Origin: Photobacterium indicum
Lineage (GTDB): Bacteria > Pseudomonadota > Gammaproteobacteria > Enterobacterales > Vibrionaceae
Length of the DNA stretch: 64,000 nucleotides
Reading direction: 5' to 3'
NCBI RefSeq assembly: GCF_003026215.1
Contig: NZ_PYOC01000009.1
Span: 141,570-205,569, forward strand
Part shown: piece by piece, positions 19,217 through 28,210 of the stretch
Numbering within the stretch: position 1 is the first letter of the stretch
Layout of the letters: each line of letters starts with the position of its first letter
Notes under the pieces: generated by a model
What the model was told of the DNA's origin: nothing
Seen by the model: the letters and a program-made list of their open reading frames with translations, nothing else
Databases searched by the model: none
Made by a program: the position numbers and the translations under genes

Positions 19217-20107
19217 TTGAAAAAACTGATTTATTTGCTTCTTCTGGCCGTTAGTTGGCCATCATTTGCGGCGAGACAGTTTGATGTAGAAGTTATTCTA
19301 TTCAAGCGAAACATTAACCCTGAACAGGTTAACGAATCTTGGCCCGAACAACTCAAACAAGTTGATATGCAAGGCGCTCTATCTTTAGAAGATACCGCAG
19401 CATTAAAAGCGAAAGGGGTAACTATTCTACCGTCTAGCCAATATGCACTTGATACCCAGTATAACAAACTTAAAAAACACGCTGGCTTTACGCCTCTTGC
19501 ACACATTGCATGGCGCCAAGGTGATCAGAATCAGGCTAATGCACCTAAGTTATATATCACAGCGGGGCGTGATTTTTCTGAGCAGTTTTTACCTGATGGC
19601 CGCTCAAAAAAGGATGTTGAACAACCTACGAACGCCATTTCAATTGACAGTGATACCAACAATGCTGGCATTTCTGTCGTAACAGATAACAGCACATCTC
19701 TGCTATCAAATTCCAATAACGATGTAGATGCCGATGCAAGCTCAGATTCGCTATATCAATTAAACGGAATGCTACAAGTTTATGTTCAGCATTATTTATT
19801 TTTAGATGCCAACCTCGATTTACGAGAGCCAAGTCGTCGTGAAGTTATTATGACGAAGCCATTACTTGAAAGCATTGTTAATGAACAGAATGCGATGAAT
19901 ACTGATACTGCCACAGAAAATGGCATTGACGTAAACAGTAATGTTCAAATTGGTCACCTACAAGAAGTGAAAAAGAACATTAAGGTTGAAGAGTTTTTGA
20001 AGCCTTATCGATTATCACAACAGCGCCGCATGCGCAGTGGCGAAATACATTACTTAGATAACCCACTACTAGGCATTATTATTCAAGTACGCCGAGTAGG
20101 AAGCTAA
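19217..20107 (+). CDS. csiV: CsiV family peptidoglycan-binding protein
   Basis: A periplasmic protein with a Sec signal peptide (MKKLIYLLLLAVSWPSFA). In Vibrio cholerae CsiV binds peptidoglycan and is needed for PBP1A function together with LpoA (established for that organism). The 296 residues begin after cleavage with RQFDVEVILFKRN, the start of the family domain; the C-terminal part contains LNGMLQVYVQHYLFLDANLDLRE and a short beta-rich end. A low-complexity Ser/Asn/Asp-rich linker lies at ~150-175. It starts at TTG (19217) with GGAG ten bases upstream. The position just after mfd is as in Vibrio. It ends at an intrinsic terminator. Confidence 0.85.
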   Translation: MKKLIYLLLLAVSWPSFAARQFDVEVILFKRNINPEQVNESWPEQLKQVDMQGALSLEDTAALKAKGVTILPSSQYALDTQYNKLKKHAGFTPLAHIAWRQGDQNQANAPKLYITAGRDFSEQFLPDGRSKKDVEQPTNAISIDSDTNNAGISVVTDNSTSLLSNSNNDVDADASSDSLYQLNGMLQVYVQHYLFLDANLDLREPSRREVIMTKPLLESIVNEQNAMNTDTATENGIDVNSNVQIGHLQEVKKNIKVEEFLKPYRLSQQRRMRSGEIHYLDNPLLGIIIQVRRVGS

Positions 20108-20122
20108 ATTATACTACCAACT

Positions 20123-20148
20123 AGCCCTCGCACTGCGGGGGCTTTTTA
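20123..20148 (+). terminator. Intrinsic terminator after csiV
   Basis: Stem AGCCCTCGC (20123-20131) with GCGGGGGCT (20135-20143), one G-T pair, triloop ACT, followed by five T. Confidence 0.9.
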
Positions 20149-20257
20149 TACCATTCTAGGTAAATAGTAGATCATAATGTTGCGCTAATTCAATGCTATG
20201 CTTCGATAGAACACCTCGTTTTATCACACCATAGAAAAGAGTAGGTAAACAATTATA

Positions 20258-20815
20258 ATGAAAATGGACTTTGAGCTATCAACTCAGCGATTAATTTTAC
20301 GTCCTTTTAAAACTGTCGATTTACTCGCTCATCTTACTGCTGTTCAAGAATCGACCGAACAATTAAGCCCTTGGCTTGAGTGGTGCACGCCCTATTACGA
20401 TCAGCACGACGCCCATGAATGGATTGCGTCTAGCCGGTTAAGCTGGCAAACAGACATGAGCTATGAACTTGCTATTTTTGACCGTTTTGACGATACCTTT
20501 GTTGGTAGTGTTTCTATCAGTGCATTAATTCCTATGTGTAATTCTGCCAACCTTGGTTACTGGGTACGGACGTCATACCACCGCCAAGGTATCGCATCAG
20601 AAGCCTGTTTAGCACTCGCCCAGTTTGCTTTTATGACTTTAGGGTTAACACGATTAGAAATCATCGTTCACCCAGATAACTATCCAAGCAAAAAAACAGC
20701 CATTGCCTGTAATGCACAGTTTGAATGTGAAGCAAGAAACCGAATATTTACTCATGGAAAAACCCAAAATGGGCTTGTATATTCTTTGATTCCTGAAGAT
20801 CTGTTTCCACGCTAA
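20258..20815 (+). CDS. GNAT acetyltransferase, RimJ/RimL type
   Basis: A cytoplasmic 185-residue acyltransferase that would use acetyl-CoA. The N-terminal STQRLILRPFKTVDL is typical of the RimJ/RimL subfamily of N-terminal or protein acetyltransferases. The middle strand LGYWVRTSYHRQGIASEAC (~106-124) holds the RxGxA-type pyrophosphate-binding loop (here HRQGIAS), and LTRLEIIVHPDNYPSKKTA (~136-154) is motif B. The substrate is not predictable. It lies between csiV and the FKBP gene on the same strand. ATG 20258 or 20264 are both possible starts. Confidence 0.88.
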   Translation: MKMDFELSTQRLILRPFKTVDLLAHLTAVQESTEQLSPWLEWCTPYYDQHDAHEWIASSRLSWQTDMSYELAIFDRFDDTFVGSVSISALIPMCNSANLGYWVRTSYHRQGIASEACLALAQFAFMTLGLTRLEIIVHPDNYPSKKTAIACNAQFECEARNRIFTHGKTQNGLVYSLIPEDLFPR

Positions 20816-20879
20816 ACCAGTACATTTCCAAGTTTAATTACAGTAAACTTATTTAAAATCTAACCGTTAGGAAAACACC

Positions 20880-21353
20880 GTGTTTAAAATTATTGTTACC
20901 ATTGCCCTTATTGGCTTAGTGATCTTCTTTGTACAGCGTTCTTACAGCAACAAACAAGCAGCAGGCGAAAACATCAGAATAGGTCAGGAGTTTCTAGCAG
21001 AAAATAAACTCAAAGACGGTGTAAAAACAACAAATTCAGGTCTTCAGTACTTAGTTTTACAAGAAGGTACGGGAACGGAACACCCTAAAGCTTCAGATAA
21101 AGTAACCGTTCACTACCACGGCACATTAATTAATGGTTCGGTATTTGATAGTTCTGTTGATCGCGGCAAAACAATTTCTTTTGGTTTGAATCAAGTAATC
21201 AAAGGTTGGACGGAAGGTGTGCAGCTGATGGTTGTGGGCGAGAAAACACGCTTTTTCATCCCGTCAGAATTAGCATATGGCAACGGTGGCGCTGGCAGTA
21301 TTCCTCCTGGTTCGGTGTTGATATTTGATGTGGAATTATTCAAGATTAACTAA
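20880..21353 (+). CDS. FKBP-type peptidyl-prolyl cis-trans isomerase, membrane anchored
   Basis: A 157-residue folding catalyst. Residues 2-18 form a membrane anchor or uncleaved signal (FKIIVTIALIGLVIFFVQ), which places the domain in the periplasm. A short linker leads into a single complete FKBP domain (~45-157): KVTVHYHGTLINGSVFDSS, VIKGWTEGVQLMVVGEK and FFIPSELAYGNGGAGSIPP include the conserved aromatic residues of the active site. It starts at GTG (20880) preceded by TTAGGAAAA. It ends at a bidirectional terminator opposite ndh. Confidence 0.92.
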   Translation: MFKIIVTIALIGLVIFFVQRSYSNKQAAGENIRIGQEFLAENKLKDGVKTTNSGLQYLVLQEGTGTEHPKASDKVTVHYHGTLINGSVFDSSVDRGKTISFGLNQVIKGWTEGVQLMVVGEKTRFFIPSELAYGNGGAGSIPPGSVLIFDVELFKIN

Positions 21354-21440
21354 TGTGAATCTAAACAAATATCGACGATCAGAGTGATAGGCAACTTATT
21401 TAGGTTGCTATTATTGAATCGGCATGACTGAAACAGCATA

Positions 21441-21476
21441 AAAAATGCCAGCTTTGTTATAACAAGGCTGGCATTT
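21441..21476. terminator. Bidirectional terminator between the FKBP gene and ndh
   Basis: A long stem, AAAAATGCCAGC (21441-21452) pairing with GCTGGCATTTTT, with inner TTGTT/AACAA pairs. A run on one side and T run on the other suit both converging genes. Confidence 0.9.
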
Positions 21477-21507
21477 TTATTTAAATCAATACGTTATAAA
21501 AGCGCGA

Positions 21508-22797
21508 TTAGTGCAGTTTTAAGTTAGGACGAAGTACACGGTTAATACGGCCAACCAACATCATCAAACTGGTTTTAAATACACCATGAAGCGCGACTAA
21601 ATGCATGCGATATAGAGAGATATACACGATACGTGCAATGCGCCCTTCTACCATCATCGAACCTTTCGTCAGGTTACCCATCAAGCTACCAACGGTAGAA
21701 AAACGACTCAGTGATACCAGTGAACCATGATCACTGTATATATAAGGTTTTTGCTCGCGGTTTGTAATTTTAGCGACAATATTAGAGAAACAACGACTTG
21801 CCATTTGGTGTGCAGCCTGCGCGCGTGGCGGTACAAAACTACCATCTTCTTGCACACATGATGCAAGATCACCAATTGCGTAAATGTCGTCATCACGCGT
21901 TGTCTGTAACGTTGGCTTAACCACTAACTGATTAATACGGTTAGTTTCTAGCCCTGCAATATCCTTCATGAAATCAGGTGCTTTAATACCTGCAGCCCAT
22001 ACCATTATATGCGCTGGAATGTGTTCACCATCTTTAGTTGTTAGGCCAGTAGAATCAGCTTTTGTCACCATTGTCATGGTGCGAACATTCACGCCCAATT
22101 TGGTTAATTCGCTGTGAGCTGCAGATGAAATACGTGGCGGTAATGCAGGTAGAATACGCTCACCAGCTTCAATAAGATTGACGTTCAAACGTGAACTGTC
22201 TAAATCACCAAAGCCATATGTACGCAATTCAGCAACAGCATTATGCAGTTCAGCAGATAGCTCAACGCCTGTTGCTCCAGCACCAACAATCGCAATATCG
22301 ACTGTTTTTAATTCTTTATTCGCATGAAGCTTCAAAAATTGGTTATTCATTTCAGTACGGAAACGATGTGCTTGCTCCGGACTATCAAGGAAAATACAGT
22401 TATCTTTTACACCTGGAGTGTTAAAGTCATTGGATGTAGATCCAATCGCCATAACCAAAATATCGTAATCAAGATTACGTTCTGGCATTAGCAGTTCGTT
22501 GTGCTCATCATGGAGCTCAGCTAACTTTATCACCTTATTTTCACGATCAATCTCTTTCAAACTACCCATCTGAAAGTCGAAATGATGATTTTTTGCATGA
22601 GCACGGTAACTTAAAGCATCAACACCGGCATCCATGGAACCTGTTGCAACTTCGTGCAAAAGCGGTTTCCATAAATGGCTGGCTTTACGATCAACTAATG
22701 TGACTTGAGCGCGCCCTTTACGACCTAGTGTTCTTCCAAGCTTTGTAGCAAGCTCTAGACCACCAGCGCCACCGCCTACAACGATAATACGCGTCAC
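21508..22797 (-). CDS. ndh: NADH dehydrogenase, type II
   Basis: A peripheral, non-proton-pumping NADH:quinone oxidoreductase of the inner membrane. It has 429 residues, with the FAD-binding GGGAGGLELATKLG at residues ~8-21, the NADH-binding GAGATGVELSAELH near 175-188, and YAIGDLASC near 305-313 for FAD. The C-terminal basic amphipathic stretch serves membrane attachment. The gene lies at the end of the hinT-to-ndh cluster, as in E. coli. Its leader holds a perfect 10-bp hairpin. Confidence 0.97.
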   Translation of the reverse strand: MTRIIVVGGGAGGLELATKLGRTLGRKGRAQVTLVDRKASHLWKPLLHEVATGSMDAGVDALSYRAHAKNHHFDFQMGSLKEIDRENKVIKLAELHDEHNELLMPERNLDYDILVMAIGSTSNDFNTPGVKDNCIFLDSPEQAHRFRTEMNNQFLKLHANKELKTVDIAIVGAGATGVELSAELHNAVAELRTYGFGDLDSSRLNVNLIEAGERILPALPPRISSAAHSELTKLGVNVRTMTMVTKADSTGLTTKDGEHIPAHIMVWAAGIKAPDFMKDIAGLETNRINQLVVKPTLQTTRDDDIYAIGDLASCVQEDGSFVPPRAQAAHQMASRCFSNIVAKITNREQKPYIYSDHGSLVSLSRFSTVGSLMGNLTKGSMMVEGRIARIVYISLYRMHLVALHGVFKTSLMMLVGRINRVLRPNLKLH

Positions 22798-22855
22798 AAT
22801 AACTTCCTCTTTATTTTATAGAATTTTTTTGGATATACAGACTGACTAAATCTGG

Positions 22856-22878
22856 CAGACGGATCTGTGATCCGTCTG
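22856..22878. other. Perfect hairpin between ycfP and ndh
   Basis: CAGACGGATC (22856-22865), triloop TGT, GATCCGTCTG (22869-22878). It lies 20 bp past the ycfP stop and about 60 bp upstream of the ndh start, both on the minus strand. No good T run follows, so it may be a weak terminator for ycfP or an element of the ndh leader. Confidence 0.7.
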
Positions 22879-22898
22879 AGGTGTAGGAGGGCTTAAGA

Positions 22899-23435
22899 CT
22901 ATTCTTTAAACGCTTTTATAGCTTGTAGATGCTGCGAGATCTTTTTAAATTTATGATTTTGTGTCTCATCCCAAATGATTTTATAGAAATCACTGAGCGC
23001 ATCACTTGTGAGCTGATTATCTAACACTTCATCATTAGTTGAAAGTACACAGAGGCAATTACCTGCATTTTTTTCACGAAAATCGGTAACACACTTAGTA
23101 CCGATATCGATATATTCTTCAGGGCGATCGATCCTCCCTTCCATATTGACGCTAGGGTTTAGGTTTGGGTTAAAAATAACCTGCTTAATGCCGCATAAAA
23201 AACCAATTCGCTCAGCCCAATATCCACCTAGCCCAACCCCACAAATCAATGGCGTAGTATCGTCTGACTCTTCTATGAGTTTATGCACTTCCTTAATTAA
23301 ATGCTGCATATCATGCTTAGGATGCAAAGTACTGTAGTTAACGAAACGAACATCAGGGTCAATGAATTGCAGTTGTAACACTTTCTCGTGATTACCTGGG
23401 CTATTTGAATCAAAGCCGTGCAGATAAATAATCAT
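22899..23435 (-). CDS. ycfP: YcfP family alpha/beta-fold protein (UPF0227)
   Basis: A 178-residue esterase-like protein of unknown role, closely similar to E. coli YcfP. MIIYLHGFDSNSPGNHEKVL and PLICGVGLGGYWAERIGFLC are nearly invariant in this family. The nucleophile elbow reads GVGLGG, with no Ser at the usual position, so classical hydrolase activity is doubtful. The gene sits between ndh and a DUF6279 lipoprotein gene. Confidence 0.93.
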   Translation of the reverse strand: MIIYLHGFDSNSPGNHEKVLQLQFIDPDVRFVNYSTLHPKHDMQHLIKEVHKLIEESDDTTPLICGVGLGGYWAERIGFLCGIKQVIFNPNLNPSVNMEGRIDRPEEYIDIGTKCVTDFREKNAGNCLCVLSTNDEVLDNQLTSDALSDFYKIIWDETQNHKFKKISQHLQAIKAFKE

Positions 23436-23575
23436 ATTTTCTCCCTCTTGCTCTTAACAAAACATCACCATATGGTGTGTAATTATGCATTTTTTCGTTA
23501 CAATAATTTAATCTACCATGTTTTATAAGGTTTAAAAGGCTGAAATTGAAAACTATGACTCCGTTTGCAAAAACA

Positions 23576-24424
23576 TCATTTTTCATTGATCAACATAGCG
23601 ATATCTTTTCGCATATCAACCAGCCTACTATTCAAATAACGTGTCTGTTTACTACTTAGAGTATGATTTAATCGACGTAATACATCGAAGCGCCTCGTTA
23701 AATAAACATTAATATCAAGTTGTACACTGGCATTTTCGAAAGCGATCAACTGCTGTAATAACACATTCAGTTTAGATTCGAAATCTGGATTATCTCGATT
23801 TTTTATTAGTTCTTTCCAATCACGAAGAAAATCACGCCATATTGAAAAGAATATAGGCTCCATTTCAACCTGATATTCAGTCAATTCAAGTAATATCGCT
23901 TTTTGTTTATTAGACAAAGAGCCTATCCAACCACGGGTGGCATCTTGTAATTTATCACGCCGTATAACTATTTTTTCCTTGAGTGATAATTTCTTTCTTT
24001 TTGCTATTACCTGCTCTATTTTTTTCTCTAAATTCTGATTTAACTCATTAATTTGACTTGCACTGAGCGATTGAATCATTACAGCAAAAGGTTTAGATAA
24101 AACACTCGTAGACTCTTTACCAGCCTCCGTGAACTTTAAATAGTAGCCGCGAATTTGATTAAAGCTAAGCGGTTTAGCCAAGTCAGCTTGCAGTTCATCA
24201 ATTAAGCGGTGGAATTTAGGCAGCTCTTTGGTGCGGTGAATCACCAAAGCGATATCGAGGTTTCTTTCAAATGTACGTTCTTGCGTTGAGTTAAGGCTGA
24301 CATAATCTGCAAGGTAATAGGTAACCCAAAAATTCAATGTATTGTAGCCAAGCCGTAGCGTACACCCAGTAAGCAATATAATCATAACGGAACAACACAC
24401 CCATCGGGTTCGATCTTTAGTCAT
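23576..24424 (-). CDS. DUF6279-type lipoprotein
   Basis: A 282-residue lipoprotein: basic start, hydrophobic stretch and lipobox LTGC with Cys near residue 21. The mature part is strongly helical, with many Lys, Glu and Leu, and LGYNTLNFWVTYYLADYVSLN just after the anchor, as in DUF6279 lipoproteins. The function is not known. It occupies the place that nagZ has in E. coli, between thiK and ycfP. The family name is from memory of its N-terminal pattern; the lipoprotein call is firm. Confidence 0.75.
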   Translation of the reverse strand: MTKDRTRWVCCSVMIILLTGCTLRLGYNTLNFWVTYYLADYVSLNSTQERTFERNLDIALVIHRTKELPKFHRLIDELQADLAKPLSFNQIRGYYLKFTEAGKESTSVLSKPFAVMIQSLSASQINELNQNLEKKIEQVIAKRKKLSLKEKIVIRRDKLQDATRGWIGSLSNKQKAILLELTEYQVEMEPIFFSIWRDFLRDWKELIKNRDNPDFESKLNVLLQQLIAFENASVQLDINVYLTRRFDVLRRLNHTLSSKQTRYLNSRLVDMRKDIAMLINEK

Positions 24425-24460
24425 TCGTAGATAATACCCAGCTCAATTGATATATAAACT

Positions 24461-24505
24461 ATATACCCAAGTAAGCTCTAGATACTCGATTCAGAGAGAA
24501 TTGAT
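24461..24505. repeat. Degenerate copy of dispersed ATACCCAAG repeat
   Basis: Begins ATATACCCAAGTAAGC and continues through ACTCGATTCAGAGAG, resembling the copies at 31081-31140, 52793-52836 and 63262-63310. It lies between thiK and the DUF6279 lipoprotein gene. Confidence 0.5.
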
Positions 24506-24522
24506 TCAATAAGCAATCGTTA

Positions 24523-25443
24523 TTATACGGTAAGCGCAGTAAGCAGCTGCAATGCTTGTTCAGTGTATGTCTCGTCCTGCCAAAGTTCAGCCCCGACAAG
24601 AAACCACAATAAAGTCAAAAATTCACACCACGGTTGCCACAATGCTACCGCTTTATGCCATGCCTGAGTGCCTGTTATCTGAAGCGCTGAACAATATGCA
24701 TTAACAGCCATAAAAGGATCGAGCCCGTTGGCATTAATGGTTAACGCAAGATCTAATGATGGGTCACCAGCCGCGGCATACTCCCAATCAATGATCTTAT
24801 ACCCACCATCTTCTGTTTGAATAATGTTGTAACGGCCTAAATCATGATGGCAACATGTATCAGCAAAGCCAATTGGCAATGCTTTATTTTGGAAATCAGC
24901 ATATACAGACTGAAGAAGAGGCGTTTTTACATGTTCAGGTATGAACTGCCAATAATGTTCAAGTTTGGATTTTACATCTAACCGCCAATCAGGCACTGGG
25001 AGTTGATGCACCCTCGCTTGCAAAGCCATTAAATCGTCATCAGATAACAGCGGAGTTTTTTTTGTATTACCGGTAGGCTCAGTTTGTTCTTCCTCAACAA
25101 CCTGCCCAACAACCCATTCAACTAATAGGCCGCTCTCTAATAACCGATACGGTGCAGGAGCGACATGCTGAGACTGAATTAATGACAGTATTTGGTATTC
25201 GTGTTGACGAGACACCCCAAAAGCACGGGATGACGCCGCATTCGGGCGCCAGACATACTGACGAGCTGTTGAGCTAACTAGCTGAGATGTAGAACGTGAA
25301 GACGAGTCAGGTTTGTGTAGCGGGATATGATGCCGTAATTCAAGTAACCAACATCGATTACTAAGACCGCCAGAAAGCGGCCTTGCTGTAATAAATTCAA
25401 CATTGGCTAGAGCACTAAGCACTGATTGATCGAATGATTCCAC
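24523..25443 (-). CDS. thiK: Thiamine kinase-like phosphotransferase
   Basis: A 306-residue cytoplasmic kinase of the choline/aminoglycoside kinase fold (APH family). The catalytic loop is CCHHDLGRYNII near residue 198, with catalytic Asp and metal-binding Asn, and the metal-binding IIDWEYAAAGDPSLDLA near 219. The N-terminal lobe contains LSGGLSNRCWLLEL and the insert ~38-55 is Ser/Thr rich. The position after lpoB matches thiK in E. coli, a thiamine salvage kinase; by sequence alone a choline kinase-like role is possible. Confidence 0.8.
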   Translation of the reverse strand: MESFDQSVLSALANVEFITARPLSGGLSNRCWLLELRHHIPLHKPDSSSRSTSQLVSSTARQYVWRPNAASSRAFGVSRQHEYQILSLIQSQHVAPAPYRLLESGLLVEWVVGQVVEEEQTEPTGNTKKTPLLSDDDLMALQARVHQLPVPDWRLDVKSKLEHYWQFIPEHVKTPLLQSVYADFQNKALPIGFADTCCHHDLGRYNIIQTEDGGYKIIDWEYAAAGDPSLDLALTINANGLDPFMAVNAYCSALQITGTQAWHKAVALWQPWCEFLTLLWFLVGAELWQDETYTEQALQLLTALTV

Positions 25444-25565
25444 TTAGTACCTTTTTAACTAGTACCTTTCTAATAAAATTAGGTTATTCCTGCTCATTGA
25501 TATCGACCGACAAAACGAACAAGCAATAACCTAAATCATTTATCACTGATGTGAATTAACTGATA

Positions 25566-26159
25566 TTACCAACCAAGAAAGCTTTTTGCTTCTTGCTTAC
25601 GGATCTCAGTTTCATCTGCCCACTCAATAAGACCTGTTTTCAGATCCATTAGACGCATTGTCATTTTGTAGTAAACATCTTTATCGCTACCCGCTTGCTT
25701 CACAATGCTTGATAGATTGCCGTACAACATGTACTGAGCACCAACCATTTGACCAAACTGAATCGCAGTGCTTTGGTTCACTAGCTCGTCATCATTTTGA
25801 AAGTTAAGTTGCTTACGTACTGCTTCAACACGCGTCATATCAACAAAACGGAACTTACCAGAGTTAAGTAAACGTGTACTGATCGAATCGGTTACAGATT
25901 CGGTATCAATGTGCTCACTGGTTTTGTTTTTGATGCTATCAACAACGATAATTGGACGCTGATTCGCACCGGTAATCGCCGCAACAGAGCCAGAAGCTAG
26001 CATGCTATCTGTCATCTCTTCTGCAATCTTCTGCAGATCAGTTGAACCAAACTCAATCGTTGTTGTTTCTGCCTGCTGCGCATCGCCATAGCTAACCTTT
26101 TGCGCACAACCACCTAATAAAACAGCGACACCCAATACAGCAATAATGCTTTTTTTCAT
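25566..26159 (-). CDS. lpoB: Penicillin-binding protein activator LpoB
   Basis: An outer-membrane lipoprotein, 197 residues, with lipobox LLGGC (Cys ~18). In E. coli LpoB reaches through the periplasm to stimulate PBP1B. The globular part from STDLQKIAEEM on, with VDSIKNKTSEHIDTESVTDSI and NSGKFRFVDMTRVEAVRKQL, follows the E. coli pattern. The Pro-rich flexible linker of enterobacterial LpoB is short or absent here. It is directly followed by thiK and preceded by ycfL at 23 bp, the same order as in E. coli. Confidence 0.88.
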   Translation of the reverse strand: MKKSIIAVLGVAVLLGGCAQKVSYGDAQQAETTTIEFGSTDLQKIAEEMTDSMLASGSVAAITGANQRPIIVVDSIKNKTSEHIDTESVTDSISTRLLNSGKFRFVDMTRVEAVRKQLNFQNDDELVNQSTAIQFGQMVGAQYMLYGNLSSIVKQAGSDKDVYYKMTMRLMDLKTGLIEWADETEIRKQEAKSFLGW

Positions 26160-26182
26160 TTTCTTACCTTCAATGGTTGTAA

Positions 26183-26569
26183 TTAATAACTAGCTTCTCG
26201 AATATAAATACGGTATTGCTTGGCTTCTAGGCTTCTTGCCATTGCTTGCAATGTCATGGTGTCTTTGCCGTGTAAGACAAACTGGCGCCAAGGTGAATCA
26301 CTACCACTGATCTCTAAGCCTTGACCGTCATACCAGTAAAAACGATATTGTAGCTCTAAATCACTACTGATTTTGCTTGTTACAGGTACGCCTGCTTTCA
26401 TTAAGCCATTATTATGACCAACTGTTGCACGTTCAATGGATAAGCGATTCGCCAGTGATGAATTACCAATAACGACATTTTGGTTACTACTTTCAATACT
26501 GATGCCCGATGTAGTTGTACTACAGGCAGTGAGTGCGAAAGCGAATAACAATATGGATAAATATTTCAT
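26183..26569 (-). CDS. ycfL: YcfL family lipoprotein
   Basis: A 128-residue lipoprotein with lipobox LTACS (MKYLSILLFAFALTAC) and a small beta-rich mature domain, ending IYIREASY. The role is unknown, but YcfL is regularly encoded next to lpoB. I chose ATG 26569, which has a perfect GGAGG six bases upstream; the frame is open nine codons further, inside the COG3014 gene. The ATG overlaps the upstream stop by one base. Confidence 0.88.
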   Translation of the reverse strand: MKYLSILLFAFALTACSTTTSGISIESSNQNVVIGNSSLANRLSIERATVGHNNGLMKAGVPVTSKISSDLELQYRFYWYDGQGLEISGSDSPWRQFVLHGKDTMTLQAMARSLEAKQYRIYIREASY

Positions 26570-27954
26570 TAGATTCCTCCTAATAGCGTCGACCACCAGC
26601 TAATCTGATTACCTTGCCGAGACACCCAAACCATGGTTGTTCGATTAGCTTTCACATCGACATTCAATTGCTGTCCATTCCAACTTAAGTTATGCGCTCC
26701 AGCACTTAAGTCCTTATGATAGATATCCACATTTGCAGGTAACGACTGCCAACTTCGGGTATCTGGTTGCTCTGTTAAGGTATTAAAGATATTGGCTAAA
26801 ATATTGCCAACATCATTTCCTTTACTTGATGCTGTTTTACGTACTTCATTTTTAGCCAATACGCGTAATGATTGTCGAACAACAATGGCGGGTAGTGCTT
26901 CGTTTAAGCTATTTTTTGCCATATCGTTCACGCTCGTGACTTGCCCGCCATTCACTGGCTGGTTGTCTAACTTTAACGGTGTAAAACGTTTAACTGGTTT
27001 ATTCGAATAATATGGCAATGCTAAATTGTATATCGCACCATCACCACGGCTATCAGGTAACCACAATGGCAACCGCCAATTATCAAGCGCTTGTACCACA
27101 CCTTGCTCATCAAAAATAACAACACGACCATTGCCTTGCACTGGCTTTTCATACTTGCCATAACGTGCTTGCAAGGTCGGTAAATCGTTTGTCATATTCA
27201 AAGCGGTTGCTACACGTAAAACAGTATTTGCTATAAAGGTATTATTCGGTGCAACGGCAAAAGCACGCTTGTAATCAATATAGGCGTCGTTCAAATTGCC
27301 ATCGGCTTCATACAACACCCCTGACAAATAGAATAAGTAACCATTTTGCACCTGCCCAAGCTTTTTTCCTGCATCAGGGTAACGAGCGAGTACAGCGCCA
27401 ACATTATTGCTAATGCCTTTTTTCTGTACTTCTTTTTCTGCACTCTTTAATTGTGTCTCACGCTGCTTACGTGCCGCTTCTTGCACCTGATTGGCACGAC
27501 GAACTTCAATTAAGGCGCCTTCAAGCTTTTTTTGCTCAAGATAATTCAATGCTAAATAAAGGTGTAAAAAGCCCAGCTCATAATCGGCAGGCTCATAGGT
27601 GATCATATTATCGTTTGTTAACAAAGCTCCCGCCTGATTCAAGCCTTCCGAAACCTGAATAGTTGCTTGGCGTTGCTGCTCTTTCACTGCCATATCGGCA
27701 CGCTGAAAAGCACCAAAACTGGTTGGGTATTGCTGAGCAACAAAACTTATTCGACCGCGCTCCATGCCATCAAGAATATCCCCTGCTGGAGCATCGGGTA
27801 GTGCATCAACAGCTTTACTATATAAACCTTGCTCAAGCGCCAAGTGCGAATCAGCATTTGCAGCACTATAATGGCTAAATAAATTCTGAGTAGATAAGTT
27901 AGCACAGGCCATCAAACTGAAAGAAAGCAGCACTACTGTGGCATGTTTAAACAT
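26569..27954 (-). CDS. COG3014 family lipoprotein
   Basis: A ~461-residue putative outer-membrane lipoprotein with signal peptide and lipobox LMACAN. The N-terminal half is helical and TPR-like: repeated segments such as YELGFLHLYLALNYLEQKKLEGA and LNDAYIDYKRAFAVAPNNTFI. The C-terminal part is beta-rich and ends VWVSRQGNQISWWSTLLGGI. The function is not known. The stop overlaps ycfL by one base; with ycfL and lpoB it makes a set of three coupled lipoprotein genes. Start ATG 27954 is chosen over GTG 27969, whose ribosome site is too close. Confidence 0.85.
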   Translation of the reverse strand: MFKHATVVLLSFSLMACANLSTQNLFSHYSAANADSHLALEQGLYSKAVDALPDAPAGDILDGMERGRISFVAQQYPTSFGAFQRADMAVKEQQRQATIQVSEGLNQAGALLTNDNMITYEPADYELGFLHLYLALNYLEQKKLEGALIEVRRANQVQEAARKQRETQLKSAEKEVQKKGISNNVGAVLARYPDAGKKLGQVQNGYLFYLSGVLYEADGNLNDAYIDYKRAFAVAPNNTFIANTVLRVATALNMTNDLPTLQARYGKYEKPVQGNGRVVIFDEQGVVQALDNWRLPLWLPDSRGDGAIYNLALPYYSNKPVKRFTPLKLDNQPVNGGQVTSVNDMAKNSLNEALPAIVVRQSLRVLAKNEVRKTASSKGNDVGNILANIFNTLTEQPDTRSWQSLPANVDIYHKDLSAGAHNLSWNGQQLNVDVKANRTTMVWVSRQGNQISWWSTLLGGI

Positions 27955-28038
27955 GAATTTGATAACCACATCCTATGAAAAATCCTGAGATATTAGAATA
28001 CTAGCCCTGTTTCGATTAAAACGAAAAAGACTCGCTAA

Positions 28039-28050
28039 TATACCCAAGTT
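28039..28050. repeat. Half copy of dispersed ATACCCAAG repeat
   Basis: Only the TATACCCAAGT edge of the repeat is present, in the 303-bp gap between hinT and the COG3014 gene. The rest of the gap shows nothing beyond the hairpin downstream of hinT. Confidence 0.35.
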
Positions 28051-28210
28051 TTGCAATATAAAAACAGAATCACTGTTCTCCCCCTTTACTGGTTTATCGT
28101 TAGTTAAACGACCAATACACAACAAACCGTAAAATAGACAACAGTGTTATTCTTTAGTTGCACCTAGGCCTGTTTATATTGAATCATCAAACAGACCAAA
28201 ATCTACCAAA

